DNA of 64,000 bases from NCBI GenBank assembly GCA_028871345.1, contig JAGWNK010000002.1, positions 124,001-188,000 of the forward strand, in the 5' to 3' direction. Made by a program: the position numbers and the translations under genes. This stretch comes from Alphaproteobacteria bacterium (GTDB lineage: Bacteria > Pseudomonadota > Alphaproteobacteria > Micropepsales > Micropepsaceae). Under the pieces are notes generated by a model that was given only the letters and a program-made list of their open reading frames with translations, searched no databases and was not told the DNA's origin. Shown piece after piece: positions 35,026-43,331 of the stretch (position 1 is the stretch's first letter; each line of letters starts with the position of its first letter).

Positions 35026-35637
35026 TCAATGCGCGAAAATATCGATGTCCGCCCAACCCGCCAGATCGAGCTCAACCCTGGCGGGCAGAAAATCGAAACA
35101 GGCCTTGGCCAAGGCCGCGCGGTGCTCCCGCGCCAGCATGGCGTCCAGCGCCTCCTTGAGGCGGTGAAGGTAGGCGACGTCGTTGGCGGCGTAGGCGAGC
35201 TGGCGCTCGGACAGTTCCGCAGCCCCCCAATCCGTGCACTGCTGCTCCTTGGACAAATCGACAGAGAGAAGCTCTTTCACCAAATCCTTCAGGCCGTGCT
35301 TGTCGGTGTAGGTGCGCACCAGCTTGGAAGCGATCTTGGTGCAGTAGACGGGCGTGGTGGTGACCCCCAGCCAGCGGCGAAACATGGCCACGTCGAAGCG
35401 GGCGAAGTGGAACAGCTTGAGGCTCCGGGGGTCCTCGAGCAGACGCTTCAGATTGGGCGCCGCATAGGCGCCGGCGTCGAACTGGACGGCGTGGCAGACG
35501 CCGTCGCCGGCGGAGAGCTGAACCAGGCAGAGGCGGTCCCGGAAGGGATTGAGGCCGAGCGTCTCGCTGTCGATGGCAATGATCGGACCCAGAGCGAGTC
35601 CGTCCGGCAAATCATTCTTGTGGAGCTTGATCTTCAA
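35026..35637 (-). CDS. rnd: RNase D-like 3'-5' exonuclease
   Basis: A 203-residue DEDD-family exonuclease, about the length of the alphaproteobacterial single-domain form (no HRDC domain). Motifs: IDSETLGLN (Exo I Asp and Glu), FHFARFDVAMF (Exo II Asp) and YAANDVAYL (Exo III Asp and Tyr). It probably trims structured RNAs. ATG 35637; the inverted repeat at 35654-35672 lies just upstream. It is usually next to kdsD in this class. Confidence 0.9.
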   Translation of the reverse strand: MKIKLHKNDLPDGLALGPIIAIDSETLGLNPFRDRLCLVQLSAGDGVCHAVQFDAGAYAAPNLKRLLEDPRSLKLFHFARFDVAMFRRWLGVTTTPVYCTKIASKLVRTYTDKHGLKDLVKELLSVDLSKEQQCTDWGAAELSERQLAYAANDVAYLHRLKEALDAMLAREHRAALAKACFDFLPARVELDLAGWADIDIFAH

Positions 35638-35653
35638 GTGTCACCTGCGCTGC

Positions 35654-35672
35654 GCACAATCATTTATTGTGC
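35654..35672. promoter_or_regulatory. Inverted repeat upstream of rnd
   Basis: GCACAAT-N5-ATTGTGC, a perfect seven-base inverted repeat 17 bases before the rnd start. It could be an operator or a hairpin at the end of the exosortase operon; a second GC hairpin (GCCCGGC/GCCGGGC) lies at 35683-35701. Confidence 0.35.
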
Positions 35673-35725
35673 AACACATAGCGCCCGGCGGCGTGCCGGG
35701 CCAGCGCAACGTTCGGCCGCTGGGA

Positions 35726-37651
35726 TCAGGCCAGTTCCAGCGCCGGCGACCGGCGCGGCGGGCGGGCCTCGCAGGTCCTGAGGAACCCCTGAAACATCCA
35801 AAGCAGCCAAAGGGTTCGCGAGTGATCCGCCCAGCCCTGGCGGTGGCTGTCGCACAGGCGCTTGACCAGCTTGAGGTCGAAATGCTCGCCCAGTCCTTCG
35901 GCGCCCGAGGCAAGTTGACGGGCGAACGCCTCGCCCAGCGACCCGCGGAACCACGACGCCAACGGCACGGAAAATCCCTGCTTGCGGCGATAGAGGACAT
36001 CGTGCGGCACCAGCGGCTCCAGCGCCCGCTTCAGCACCACCTTACCTTCGCCGCCCGCCAGCTTCAGCGACCGCGGCAGGCCCATGCTCCATTCGACGAA
36101 GCCGGGATCGAGCATCGGCACGCGCACCTCGAGGCTGTTGGCCATGGCGGTGCGATCGACCTTGGTGAGGATGTCCCCCACTAGCCAGGTCTTCAGGTCG
36201 ACATACTGCGCGACGGCGACCGGATCATCGCTCGGCGCCTTCGCCATATGCGCAGCGATCACGTCGCTGGCGCGATAGCCGCCGATGCGGCGGCGCAGTT
36301 CGGGCGAATAGAGGCTGTAGCGCGTGTCGTCGTCCACGACAGCGAGATTGTGGAAGTATCCCTCGGCGGCACTGCAGCCGAGCTCGCGGAAGGTCTGGCG
36401 GGCGCGCAGCGGCCGCGGCGCCCAGTCGAGCTGCGGATAAAGACGCCCCAGCGTGCCGAACAGGGGCTTGCGCAAGGCCTGCGGCAGCACGGCGCGAAAC
36501 GCCTCCTCGCGGCCGTGGAATAGATAGCGGCGATAGCCGGCAAACAATTCGTCGCCTCCGTCGCCCGACAACGCCACCTTCACGCTGCGCCGCGCCAGCC
36601 TGGCGAGGCGGAAGGTCGGCAAAGACGAGCTGTCGCCGAACGGTTCGTCGAAGATGCCGGGCAGCGCGGCAACGGTGTCGAAATCGTCGGGGGAGACGAC
36701 CTCGACCTGGTGCCTGGTGCCGTAGCGCGAGGCGACCGCTTCGGCATAGGCGCGCTCGTCATATTGGCGGTCGTCGAAGCCGATGGTGAAGCAATTGACC
36801 GCCTCCGGCACCGTCAGCGCCATCAGGCTGGTGACGGCGCTCGAATCCACGCCGCCGGACAGGAAGGACCCAACCGGCACGTCGGCGACGAGCTGGGAGC
36901 GGACAGCCGCACCGAGGCGCTCGCGCAGGGCGGCCGCGGCGTCGTCGAGACTGCGCTCGGATTCTCCGGTCGGCTTCGGGTCCCAGTACTGGCGGAAGCG
37001 CGGCGGCGAACCGCGGCGCAGGAGCAGCGTGGTGGCGGCGTCGAGTTTCTTCACCGACGAAAAGATGGTGCGCGGATCGGTGATGTAGCCGAGGGCAAAG
37101 AAATCCTCGACGGCGCACGGATCGACGGCACGGTTGACGGCGGGGCTGACCATCAGGGCCTTCAGCTCGGAGCCGAACAGCAAGGTCTGGTCGGCAAGCA
37201 TGGCGTAGTAGAGCGGCTTCTCGCCCAGCCGGTCGCGGGCGAGGAACAGGGTCTGGTCCCTTCTGTCCCACAAGGCGATGGCGAACTGGCCGTGCAGGCG
37301 GTCGACGCATTCGGGACCCCATTCGACCCAGGAACGCAGGATGACCTCGGTGTCGGATTGCGTGCGGAAGCCGTGGCCCCGGTCCTCGAGCCGGCGGCGC
37401 AGCTCGCGGTAATTGAAAATCTCGCCGTTGAAGACGACGGCGATGCGGTCGCCTTCGGTGAACATCGGCTGCTCGCCGGTCGCCAGGTCGATGATGGCGA
37501 GGCGGCGGTGGCCCAAGGCCAGGCCGGGCTCGAAGTGGAAGCCTTCCCCGTCCGGTCCGCGATGGGCGATGGCGTCGGTCATCGCCTTCAGCAGCGCCCT
37601 GTTGGCCGGTCTCGTCCCGGCCATGTCGAACCATCCGCTGATGCCGCACAT
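35726..37651 (-). CDS. XrtA-associated amidotransferase (asparagine synthase-like)
   Basis: A 641-residue class II glutamine amidotransferase of the asparagine synthase type, matching the exosortase A-associated subgroup (TIGR03108). Cys2 (MCGISGWF) is the glutaminase nucleophile; FNGEIFNYRELR follows; the ATP-pyrophosphatase loop is SGGVDSSAV. It may amidate a uronic acid or modify the polysaccharide rather than make asparagine. The start at ATG 37651 is fixed by Cys2, which must become the N-terminal residue. It is the last gene of the leftward operon, ten bases after xrtA. Confidence 0.92.
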   Translation of the reverse strand: MCGISGWFDMAGTRPANRALLKAMTDAIAHRGPDGEGFHFEPGLALGHRRLAIIDLATGEQPMFTEGDRIAVVFNGEIFNYRELRRRLEDRGHGFRTQSDTEVILRSWVEWGPECVDRLHGQFAIALWDRRDQTLFLARDRLGEKPLYYAMLADQTLLFGSELKALMVSPAVNRAVDPCAVEDFFALGYITDPRTIFSSVKKLDAATTLLLRRGSPPRFRQYWDPKPTGESERSLDDAAAALRERLGAAVRSQLVADVPVGSFLSGGVDSSAVTSLMALTVPEAVNCFTIGFDDRQYDERAYAEAVASRYGTRHQVEVVSPDDFDTVAALPGIFDEPFGDSSSLPTFRLARLARRSVKVALSGDGGDELFAGYRRYLFHGREEAFRAVLPQALRKPLFGTLGRLYPQLDWAPRPLRARQTFRELGCSAAEGYFHNLAVVDDDTRYSLYSPELRRRIGGYRASDVIAAHMAKAPSDDPVAVAQYVDLKTWLVGDILTKVDRTAMANSLEVRVPMLDPGFVEWSMGLPRSLKLAGGEGKVVLKRALEPLVPHDVLYRRKQGFSVPLASWFRGSLGEAFARQLASGAEGLGEHFDLKLVKRLCDSHRQGWADHSRTLWLLWMFQGFLRTCEARPPRRSPALELA

Positions 37652-37661
37652 GAGCCCGCCC

Positions 37662-39191
37662 TTACTTCGCCGCGCCGAGCCGCCGACGCAGTCCGCCCAG
37701 CGCCCGCAGCGCACGCGCCAGCCGGTTGCGCGCCGCGTCGAGATCGGAATCCATCGGTGTCGATACCGCCACCAGGCTGGCGCCCATGCCGCCCAAAGAC
37801 CGCAGGCGGTTCAGCTTCACGATCATGCCGCTGGTGGTGAAGCCGCCGCCGCTGGCATAGGTCCACCAGATCAGGCGCGACACCGTTCCGTTGGAGATCT
37901 CCACTTCGCCGAGCGGGATGTCTGCATCCCCCAGCCTGGCGCGCACGCCGTTCTGCACCACGGGATGCCAGACCTCCTCGTCCCACAACTTGTTGGTCGA
38001 AGTAATGAGGCTGCGTCCGTCATCGTTCTCGGCATAATAGTCGACCAGCACATCAACGGGCGGGTCGACGGAATCGGCCTGCTGCATGGCGAAGGCGAGC
38101 CTGGCATCGGGCTCGGCGTAGAGCGGCTGCCACTGTTGCGAAGGCTTGACCAGCGACCAGCCGGCGGGCGCCGGCGGCAGGGAGAAGGCGGCCCGGTTGA
38201 TCGCGGGCTCGGCCTGGGCGCGCCACAGCAGGAAAGCCGGCACCACCGCAATGGCCAGAACGGCGAACATCGCGGTTGACGCCAGCGAGCGCGGCTGCGG
38301 TGCAGGCGTTTCGGCCGCCTGCTCCCCCGCTTCCGGATCGGCGAAGCGCATGCCGATGAACATCAAGAGCGCCAGGATGGCGACCGAAAAGCCCCAGCCG
38401 TAGACAAGATGATCGGTGCCCGTGGCGATCTTGTTGTCGCTGTAGTGCGCCAGGAGCACGATGCCGAGGGCGCGGAAGCCGTTGGCGATCACCGGCACGA
38501 TCATGCAGGCCAGGATGAAGAGCGCGATCTTGTGCCACTTGCGATAGGTGAAATACGAGAACACGGCGCCCACCGCGATGGTGGCGATCAGAAAGCGCAG
38601 GCCGGCGCAGGCCTCGGCGACTTCGTAGACTCCGTTGGCGAGTTGGATCGTGTTGCCTTCGGTGTAATGCAGGATGCCCAAGGCATCGAGCCCCGCCGAG
38701 ATGAACCAAGTCGTGAAGCGCTGCAGCGGGCCGATCAGGTACTCGCCCATCGGCACCAGGAAGAACAGGAAGAGGCTGGGGAACAGGATCGTGCGGTAGA
38801 CCCGGGGACCCAGCAGCGAAAGGATCATGATCTGCACGAGCGCCATGAAGGCGAGCTGCTTGATCTCGTTGACGGCGGTCAGCATGCCGACCAGCGCGGC
38901 CGCGATCACCGGCACGGTGAGCCATAAGGCGCGCGGATAGGCACTGGGTGTCTGCCGCGCCAGAACCTCGCGCCTCGTCCAGACGATGTAGGCCGACACC
39001 GGAATGATGAGGAAGCAATGCGAGAAGGTCGGCGACACCCACCAGACCTGCACGGCGGCCGTGATGGAACGCCAGAACACGGCGCCCAGCATCGCCACCA
39101 GCGCGCCGAGGACCGCCAGATGGACGGACCAGGCGGACGTCATCGAACGCAGGGGCGGGTCGTCGGCGATCGTGCGATGCTCGGCGGTCAT
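37662..39191 (-). CDS. xrtA: Exosortase A fused to an EpsI domain
   Basis: A 509-residue multi-pass membrane protein. The exosortase part has eight or so helices and the catalytic triad: Cys195 in VAEACAGLRF, Arg240 in ANGFRALG, and His261 in GTDHLVYGWGF. It cleaves PEP-CTERM tails after secretion and probably joins the protein to a surface glycan. The region after about residue 320 has the EpsI pattern (GWSLVKPSQQWQPLY, VDYYAEN), a domain that is separate in many bacteria and fused in XrtA of others. ATG 39191 overlaps the preceding gene (ATGA). Substrates in this window: three PEP-CTERM proteins. Confidence 0.95.
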   Translation of the reverse strand: MTAEHRTIADDPPLRSMTSAWSVHLAVLGALVAMLGAVFWRSITAAVQVWWVSPTFSHCFLIIPVSAYIVWTRREVLARQTPSAYPRALWLTVPVIAAALVGMLTAVNEIKQLAFMALVQIMILSLLGPRVYRTILFPSLFLFFLVPMGEYLIGPLQRFTTWFISAGLDALGILHYTEGNTIQLANGVYEVAEACAGLRFLIATIAVGAVFSYFTYRKWHKIALFILACMIVPVIANGFRALGIVLLAHYSDNKIATGTDHLVYGWGFSVAILALLMFIGMRFADPEAGEQAAETPAPQPRSLASTAMFAVLAIAVVPAFLLWRAQAEPAINRAAFSLPPAPAGWSLVKPSQQWQPLYAEPDARLAFAMQQADSVDPPVDVLVDYYAENDDGRSLITSTNKLWDEEVWHPVVQNGVRARLGDADIPLGEVEISNGTVSRLIWWTYASGGGFTTSGMIVKLNRLRSLGGMGASLVAVSTPMDSDLDAARNRLARALRALGGLRRRLGAAK

Positions 39192-40438
39192 CGGGTCTTC
39201 TCCAGCGGCATGATGCGATCGCGAACCGTCTCGCCCATCGCTTCGCCGTCGAGAAGCCGGTCGAGAGTGGCGAGATTGCGCGTCCAGTTGTAGCGCCGCT
39301 CCACCAGGCGCCGTCCGTTGCGGGCGACGATCTCGCGGTCCGGCCCGCTGGCGGCCGCGACGACCGCGCGGGCGAACGGTTCAGTGTCGTCGGCCACCCA
39401 CAGATCGGACCCGGCCTTGATCTCCAAGGCGCGGCTGGCCTGCCCGGTGGCGACCACGGGGCGCGCCATGGCCATGCCTTCCAGCACCTTGTTCTGGATG
39501 CCGCGCGCCAGGCGCAGCGGCGCCACCACGGCCGCGGCATGGGCGAGGTATGGCCGGACGTCCGCAACCCGTCCGGTGACGATGACATCGGGACCGAGCG
39601 TGCGAAGGCTGTCGTCCGGCTTGGCGCCGACGATATGGAAGTGGATGCGCGGCAACGCTTCACGAATGGCAGGCATCACGCACTGGGCGAACCAAGTGGC
39701 GCCCTCCACGTTCGGGCGGTAATCCATCATGCCCGTCATGACGACCGGCAATTCCCCGGCGCCGAAGGGGTTGGCGCAGGGAACGTCGGGCGAGAAGTAA
39801 TCGAGGTCGACGCCGTTCGGCATGGCGTGGACGCGCGCCGAGGTCTCCGGCGCAAGATCGGTGAAGGTGCGCGCCTCGAACGGCGAGACCAGCAGCGTCG
39901 CCCCGAAGGCATTGGCCGCCCGCCGCTCCAGCGCGAACAGGCGCTCGGCTTCGCGGCGGAAGACCCAGGAACGCATGCCGCCGGTGGAACGGGCGTATTG
40001 CCGCCATTTGTCGGAGTCGACGTCGACCATGTCGAAGATGACCCGCGCCGGATCGAATTCGGGCAGGTCCAGCAGCAGCGGCGCCATCGCCGTGCTGAAG
40101 ATGACGACGCGATCCACGCTCCCTTTGCGCATCAGCTCGACCACCCAACGGCGCATCTGGGCGCTCTCGAAATAGGCGGTGGTCAGAGGCTCGCCGGAGG
40201 CCAAGGCGAAACCCGCCCGCGGCAGCGCAGAGGCCTTGGAACGCGGCAGGAACAAACATTCGCCGCGCGCGATCCGGCGCAGCTCCTCGCCGTAGGGCAT
40301 GTCGTCAGGATCGTCGACGAAAGCCCCACAATGCACGACGTGGGATTTCGCCAGATGCGCGAGAATGTTGAAGGCGCGGATCTTGTCGCCCTTGTTCGGC
40401 GGATAAGGGATGCGGTGGCAGAGGAAGAGGATGTTCAT
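39188..40438 (-). CDS. XrtA-associated glycosyltransferase (TIGR03087)
   Basis: A 416-residue GT4-like glycosyltransferase of the exosortase-associated family. It starts LFLCHRIPYPPNKGDKIRAF, a family signature, contains MPNGVDLDYFSPD, and in the donor-binding half has RLARGIQNKVLEGMAMARPVVAT. ATG 40438 overlaps the deacetylase stop. It should add a sugar to the lipid-linked repeat unit; donor unknown. Confidence 0.93.
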   Translation of the reverse strand: MNILFLCHRIPYPPNKGDKIRAFNILAHLAKSHVVHCGAFVDDPDDMPYGEELRRIARGECLFLPRSKASALPRAGFALASGEPLTTAYFESAQMRRWVVELMRKGSVDRVVIFSTAMAPLLLDLPEFDPARVIFDMVDVDSDKWRQYARSTGGMRSWVFRREAERLFALERRAANAFGATLLVSPFEARTFTDLAPETSARVHAMPNGVDLDYFSPDVPCANPFGAGELPVVMTGMMDYRPNVEGATWFAQCVMPAIREALPRIHFHIVGAKPDDSLRTLGPDVIVTGRVADVRPYLAHAAAVVAPLRLARGIQNKVLEGMAMARPVVATGQASRALEIKAGSDLWVADDTEPFARAVVAAASGPDREIVARNGRRLVERRYNWTRNLATLDRLLDGEAMGETVRDRIMPLEKTR

Positions 40439-41361
40439 GCCGCCGCCCCCGGCAGGAAGATCTCGTCCATGCGTCCCCAGCGCAGCACCCGCAACAGCCT
40501 GGCGAGCCGCGGCTCCATCCGGTCGAGATTGGTGTAGTGGCGCAGGCGCGATTTCAGCGGCGCGCCGGCGACGCGCGGCTGCTGCGGATCCACCTCCCAG
40601 GGGTGAAAGTAGAATACGCACGGCCTGCCCTCGCCGTCGGCGACGCGGCTCAGGGCCAGCTTGCTGTAGGCGTAAGGCAGGAGGCGGAAATAGCCGCCCC
40701 CGCCGCACGGCCAGTTGCGCCCCAGCCAGCGCCAGGAGGTCACCGGGATCTCGAGAAATCCGTCATAAGGCAGAGGATGGAAGGCGAAGCGCGGCGCGTG
40801 GGGGATGCCGTAATTGTCATGCGCAATCGGGTGCGTGCTCGAACTGTAGCGATAGCCTGCCTCGGCGAGCGCGTCGAAAACCCAGAGATTACCCGGCATG
40901 ACCGAGAAGCTGGGGGCGCGATAGCCCCTCACCTCGCAGCCGCCGACATCCTCCAGCACGGCCTTGGCACGCGACACGTCGGCGAGGAATTCCGCGCGGG
41001 TCTGCGTGTCGGCCCGGCGATGGTCGCTGCCGTGCGAGGCGAGTTCGTGGCCGCCGGCCACGATCTTGCGCACGACGTCGGGATGGCGTTCGGCGACCCA
41101 GGCGAGCGTGAAGAACGTCGCGCAGGCGCCCGCCCCGTCCAACAGCGCCAGAATGCGGTCGATATTGCGCGCCACGCGGCTGGCGCGCGATTCCCACGAG
41201 CCGCGGTCGATCACGCCGAAGAAGGCCTCGACCTGGAAATGTTCCTCAACGTCCACCGTCATGGCGTGCATGTCCGCGCGCGCGACATGCGCAGGCCGGG
41301 CCTGCCATCCCGCGATCACCGCCGCGGGTTCGCTTCCGTCGATGACCGGCGTCGTGTCCAT
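40435..41361 (-). CDS. XrtA-associated polysaccharide deacetylase
   Basis: A 308-residue NodB-type carbohydrate esterase of the PEP-CTERM-associated group (TIGR03006, with DUF3473). Motifs: TVDVEEHFQ (Asp37), HELASHGSDHRR (metal His pair), RGYRAPSFS, and FYFHPWEVDPQQP near the end, typical of the group. It probably de-N-acetylates the exopolysaccharide. ATG 41361; internal ATG codons at residues 31 and 34 are possible starts close to the catalytic domain. Confidence 0.92.
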   Translation of the reverse strand: MDTTPVIDGSEPAAVIAGWQARPAHVARADMHAMTVDVEEHFQVEAFFGVIDRGSWESRASRVARNIDRILALLDGAGACATFFTLAWVAERHPDVVRKIVAGGHELASHGSDHRRADTQTRAEFLADVSRAKAVLEDVGGCEVRGYRAPSFSVMPGNLWVFDALAEAGYRYSSSTHPIAHDNYGIPHAPRFAFHPLPYDGFLEIPVTSWRWLGRNWPCGGGGYFRLLPYAYSKLALSRVADGEGRPCVFYFHPWEVDPQQPRVAGAPLKSRLRHYTNLDRMEPRLARLLRVLRWGRMDEIFLPGAAA

Positions 41362-41367
41362 CGCACC

Positions 41368-42369
41368 TCAGCCAACGCTGGAACGACCGGGGTCGATGAT
41401 CTCCGTGATGCCCGAGGCGATCCGCCTGAGCGAGCGCTCCTGCTGATCAAGCCGGGTCTCGATCGTCTCCACGCGGGCGTGCAGGTTGGGATTGGCGCGG
41501 TCCACGCGGTCGAGATAGTTCTCGTCCATGCCGCCGACCGGCGCCAAGGCCCGGCCGCCATACTCCTCGCGCAGATCCGCCGCCACGCGCGCCACGTCGT
41601 CGGCCGTAAACTTGTGCAGGTTGTCGAGGAAACCATAGAGCAGCATGCGGCTGCACAGCGTGTTGATCTGCCGGGGCATGCCGTAGGTGAAATCGTAGAT
41701 CGCCTGGATGGCATCGTCGGTGAACTTGGGATCGCTGTTCCACCCGACATGCCTGAGGCGATGCGACAGATACTGCGAACACTCTTCGCGGCTCATCGGC
41801 CCCAGATGGTAGGAGGCGATCACCCGCTGGCGCAACTGCTCGAGGTTGGGATGGGCCAGTGTTTCGCGAAACTGCGGCTGGCCGATCAGGAAGATCTGGC
41901 AGGGCGCCTGGGAGCCGATCTGGAAGTTCGACAGCATGCGCAGCTCTTCCAGAGCCGCGGCCGACAGGTTCTGGGCCTCGTCGACGATGAGAAGCGCCCG
42001 GCGGCCTTCGCGTGCCAGGCCCTCGAAGAAATCCTGCAGGCAGAGCAGGACGCCGTCTTTCTTCTCGGGCACGCTGCGGATCTTGAACGCGTGGCAGACC
42101 ATGCGCAGAAGCTCGGCGCCCTGCAGCAGAGTGGTCACCACATGGGCGGCGACGACCTGATGGGCGTCAACCGTGGCGCACAGGCGCTGGACGATCGTCG
42201 TCTTGCCCGCCCCCACCTCGCCCGTGATGACGATGAAGCCCTCGCCGCGACTGAGGCCATACATGAGATGCGCCATCGCCTGCGCATGGACCTTGCTCTC
42301 GAAATAAAAGCGATGGTCCGGCGTGAGCAGGAACGGCTCACCCTTCAGCTTGTAGAATTCGCTGTACAT
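41368..42369 (-). CDS. XrtA-associated ATPase
   Basis: A 333-residue AAA ATPase of the general secretion ExeA/GspA-like group (TIGR03015). MYSEFYKLKGEPF is the family start, Walker A is GEVGAGKT (50-57), and the DEAQNLS Walker B follows near 133. The C-terminus has a coiled-coil-like stretch (ETIETRLDQQERSLRR). Role in the locus unknown; probably energises or positions export or sorting parts. Confidence 0.93.
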   Translation of the reverse strand: MYSEFYKLKGEPFLLTPDHRFYFESKVHAQAMAHLMYGLSRGEGFIVITGEVGAGKTTIVQRLCATVDAHQVVAAHVVTTLLQGAELLRMVCHAFKIRSVPEKKDGVLLCLQDFFEGLAREGRRALLIVDEAQNLSAAALEELRMLSNFQIGSQAPCQIFLIGQPQFRETLAHPNLEQLRQRVIASYHLGPMSREECSQYLSHRLRHVGWNSDPKFTDDAIQAIYDFTYGMPRQINTLCSRMLLYGFLDNLHKFTADDVARVAADLREEYGGRALAPVGGMDENYLDRVDRANPNLHARVETIETRLDQQERSLRRIASGITEIIDPGRSSVG

Positions 42370-42401
42370 ATCTTCTCAGAACCCCAGTCGGCCTTCGCGC
42401 C

Positions 42402-43331
42402 TCAGCCCTTGCCGTAGTTGTAGTAGTAGGAATACGGCGTCGGGCGCAGCCATTCGGGCGACTTGTTGAAGATCAGGCTGATGCTCGGGCATGTGGCGAT
42501 GCCGTTTAACGCCTGTTCGAGATGCTCGCGTCCCGCCTGTCCCGCCGCCACCACCATCAGGATGTGATTGACGTGGGAGGCAAGCGCGGTCGGCTCGGCG
42601 GTGGCCAATACCGGCGGCGCATCGATCACCACCACGCTCTCGCGGTACCTCCTCGACAGCGCGCCGCAGATTTCCCCCATCCTGGCGCTGGCCAGCAGCT
42701 CCGGCGACGCCTCGTCGCGTTTGCCCGAGAACAGCACATGCAGATTGGGGATCTCGGTGCAGGGGTGGACTACCTCGTCGAGGCTCTGCCGCGCACCGGT
42801 GAGCAGCTCGATCAGGCCCTGCTGGCCGCTGGCGCCTTCGAAATACTCGCCGATCGAAGCGCGCACGACGTCGCCGTCGACCAGCACCACGTCGAGGTTG
42901 CGTTCCGCCGCCAAACCGATCGCCAGATTCAGGGCCGTGAACGTCTTGCCTTCGCCAGACAGCGCGCTCGTGATCATCACGATGTTGCGGGTGGTGGCAT
43001 GGGTGTCCGGATCTCGCGTCATCGGCAGCAGCTTGCGCTTGATCGAGCGGAATTCGTTGTAGGTCACCGACATCTTGTTTTCGGGCGTCACCATCCGCGA
43101 GCCGCGCAGCTTGGCGAGCTTGAGGCGAACCGGCGACGATTCCGTCGATGGGGGCCGCGGCGCCACGTATTCCTGCCGCTCGACCCGTTCGACGCGCTCC
43201 GAGCGTTCGCTGCGCAGGTCGGCGGGCTTGGCTTCGATCGGGGCCTCCACACGGGCCGGCTCGATGCGCTTCGAGGACGCCTGCTGCATCGCCCTCTGGA
43301 TCAGGTTGAGGCGCGTCGGCGCGTCACTCAT
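42402..43331 (-). CDS. XrtA-associated tyrosine autokinase
   Basis: A 309-residue BY-kinase cytoplasmic half (TIGR03018). A basic/acidic linker of about 85 residues precedes Walker A (SALSGEGKT, 122-130), Walker A' (VVLVDGDVV, near 147) and Walker B (VVVIDAPPVL). The C-terminus is a tyrosine cluster (YSYYYNYGKG) for autophosphorylation. It pairs with the chain-length protein encoded upstream, which lacks its own kinase; ATGA overlap between the two genes supports this. Confidence 0.93.
   Translation of the reverse strand: MSDAPTRLNLIQRAMQQASSKRIEPARVEAPIEAKPADLRSERSERVERVERQEYVAPRPPSTESSPVRLKLAKLRGSRMVTPENKMSVTYNEFRSIKRKLLPMTRDPDTHATTRNIVMITSALSGEGKTFTALNLAIGLAAERNLDVVLVDGDVVRASIGEYFEGASGQQGLIELLTGARQSLDEVVHPCTEIPNLHVLFSGKRDEASPELLASARMGEICGALSRRYRESVVVIDAPPVLATAEPTALASHVNHILMVVAAGQAGREHLEQALNGIATCPSISLIFNKSPEWLRPTPYSYYYNYGKG

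Noticed and set aside
35683-35701. GC hairpin after the amidotransferase gene as a terminator
   Set aside because: The stem is good but no T-run follows in the leftward direction; it is mentioned only with the neighbouring inverted repeat.
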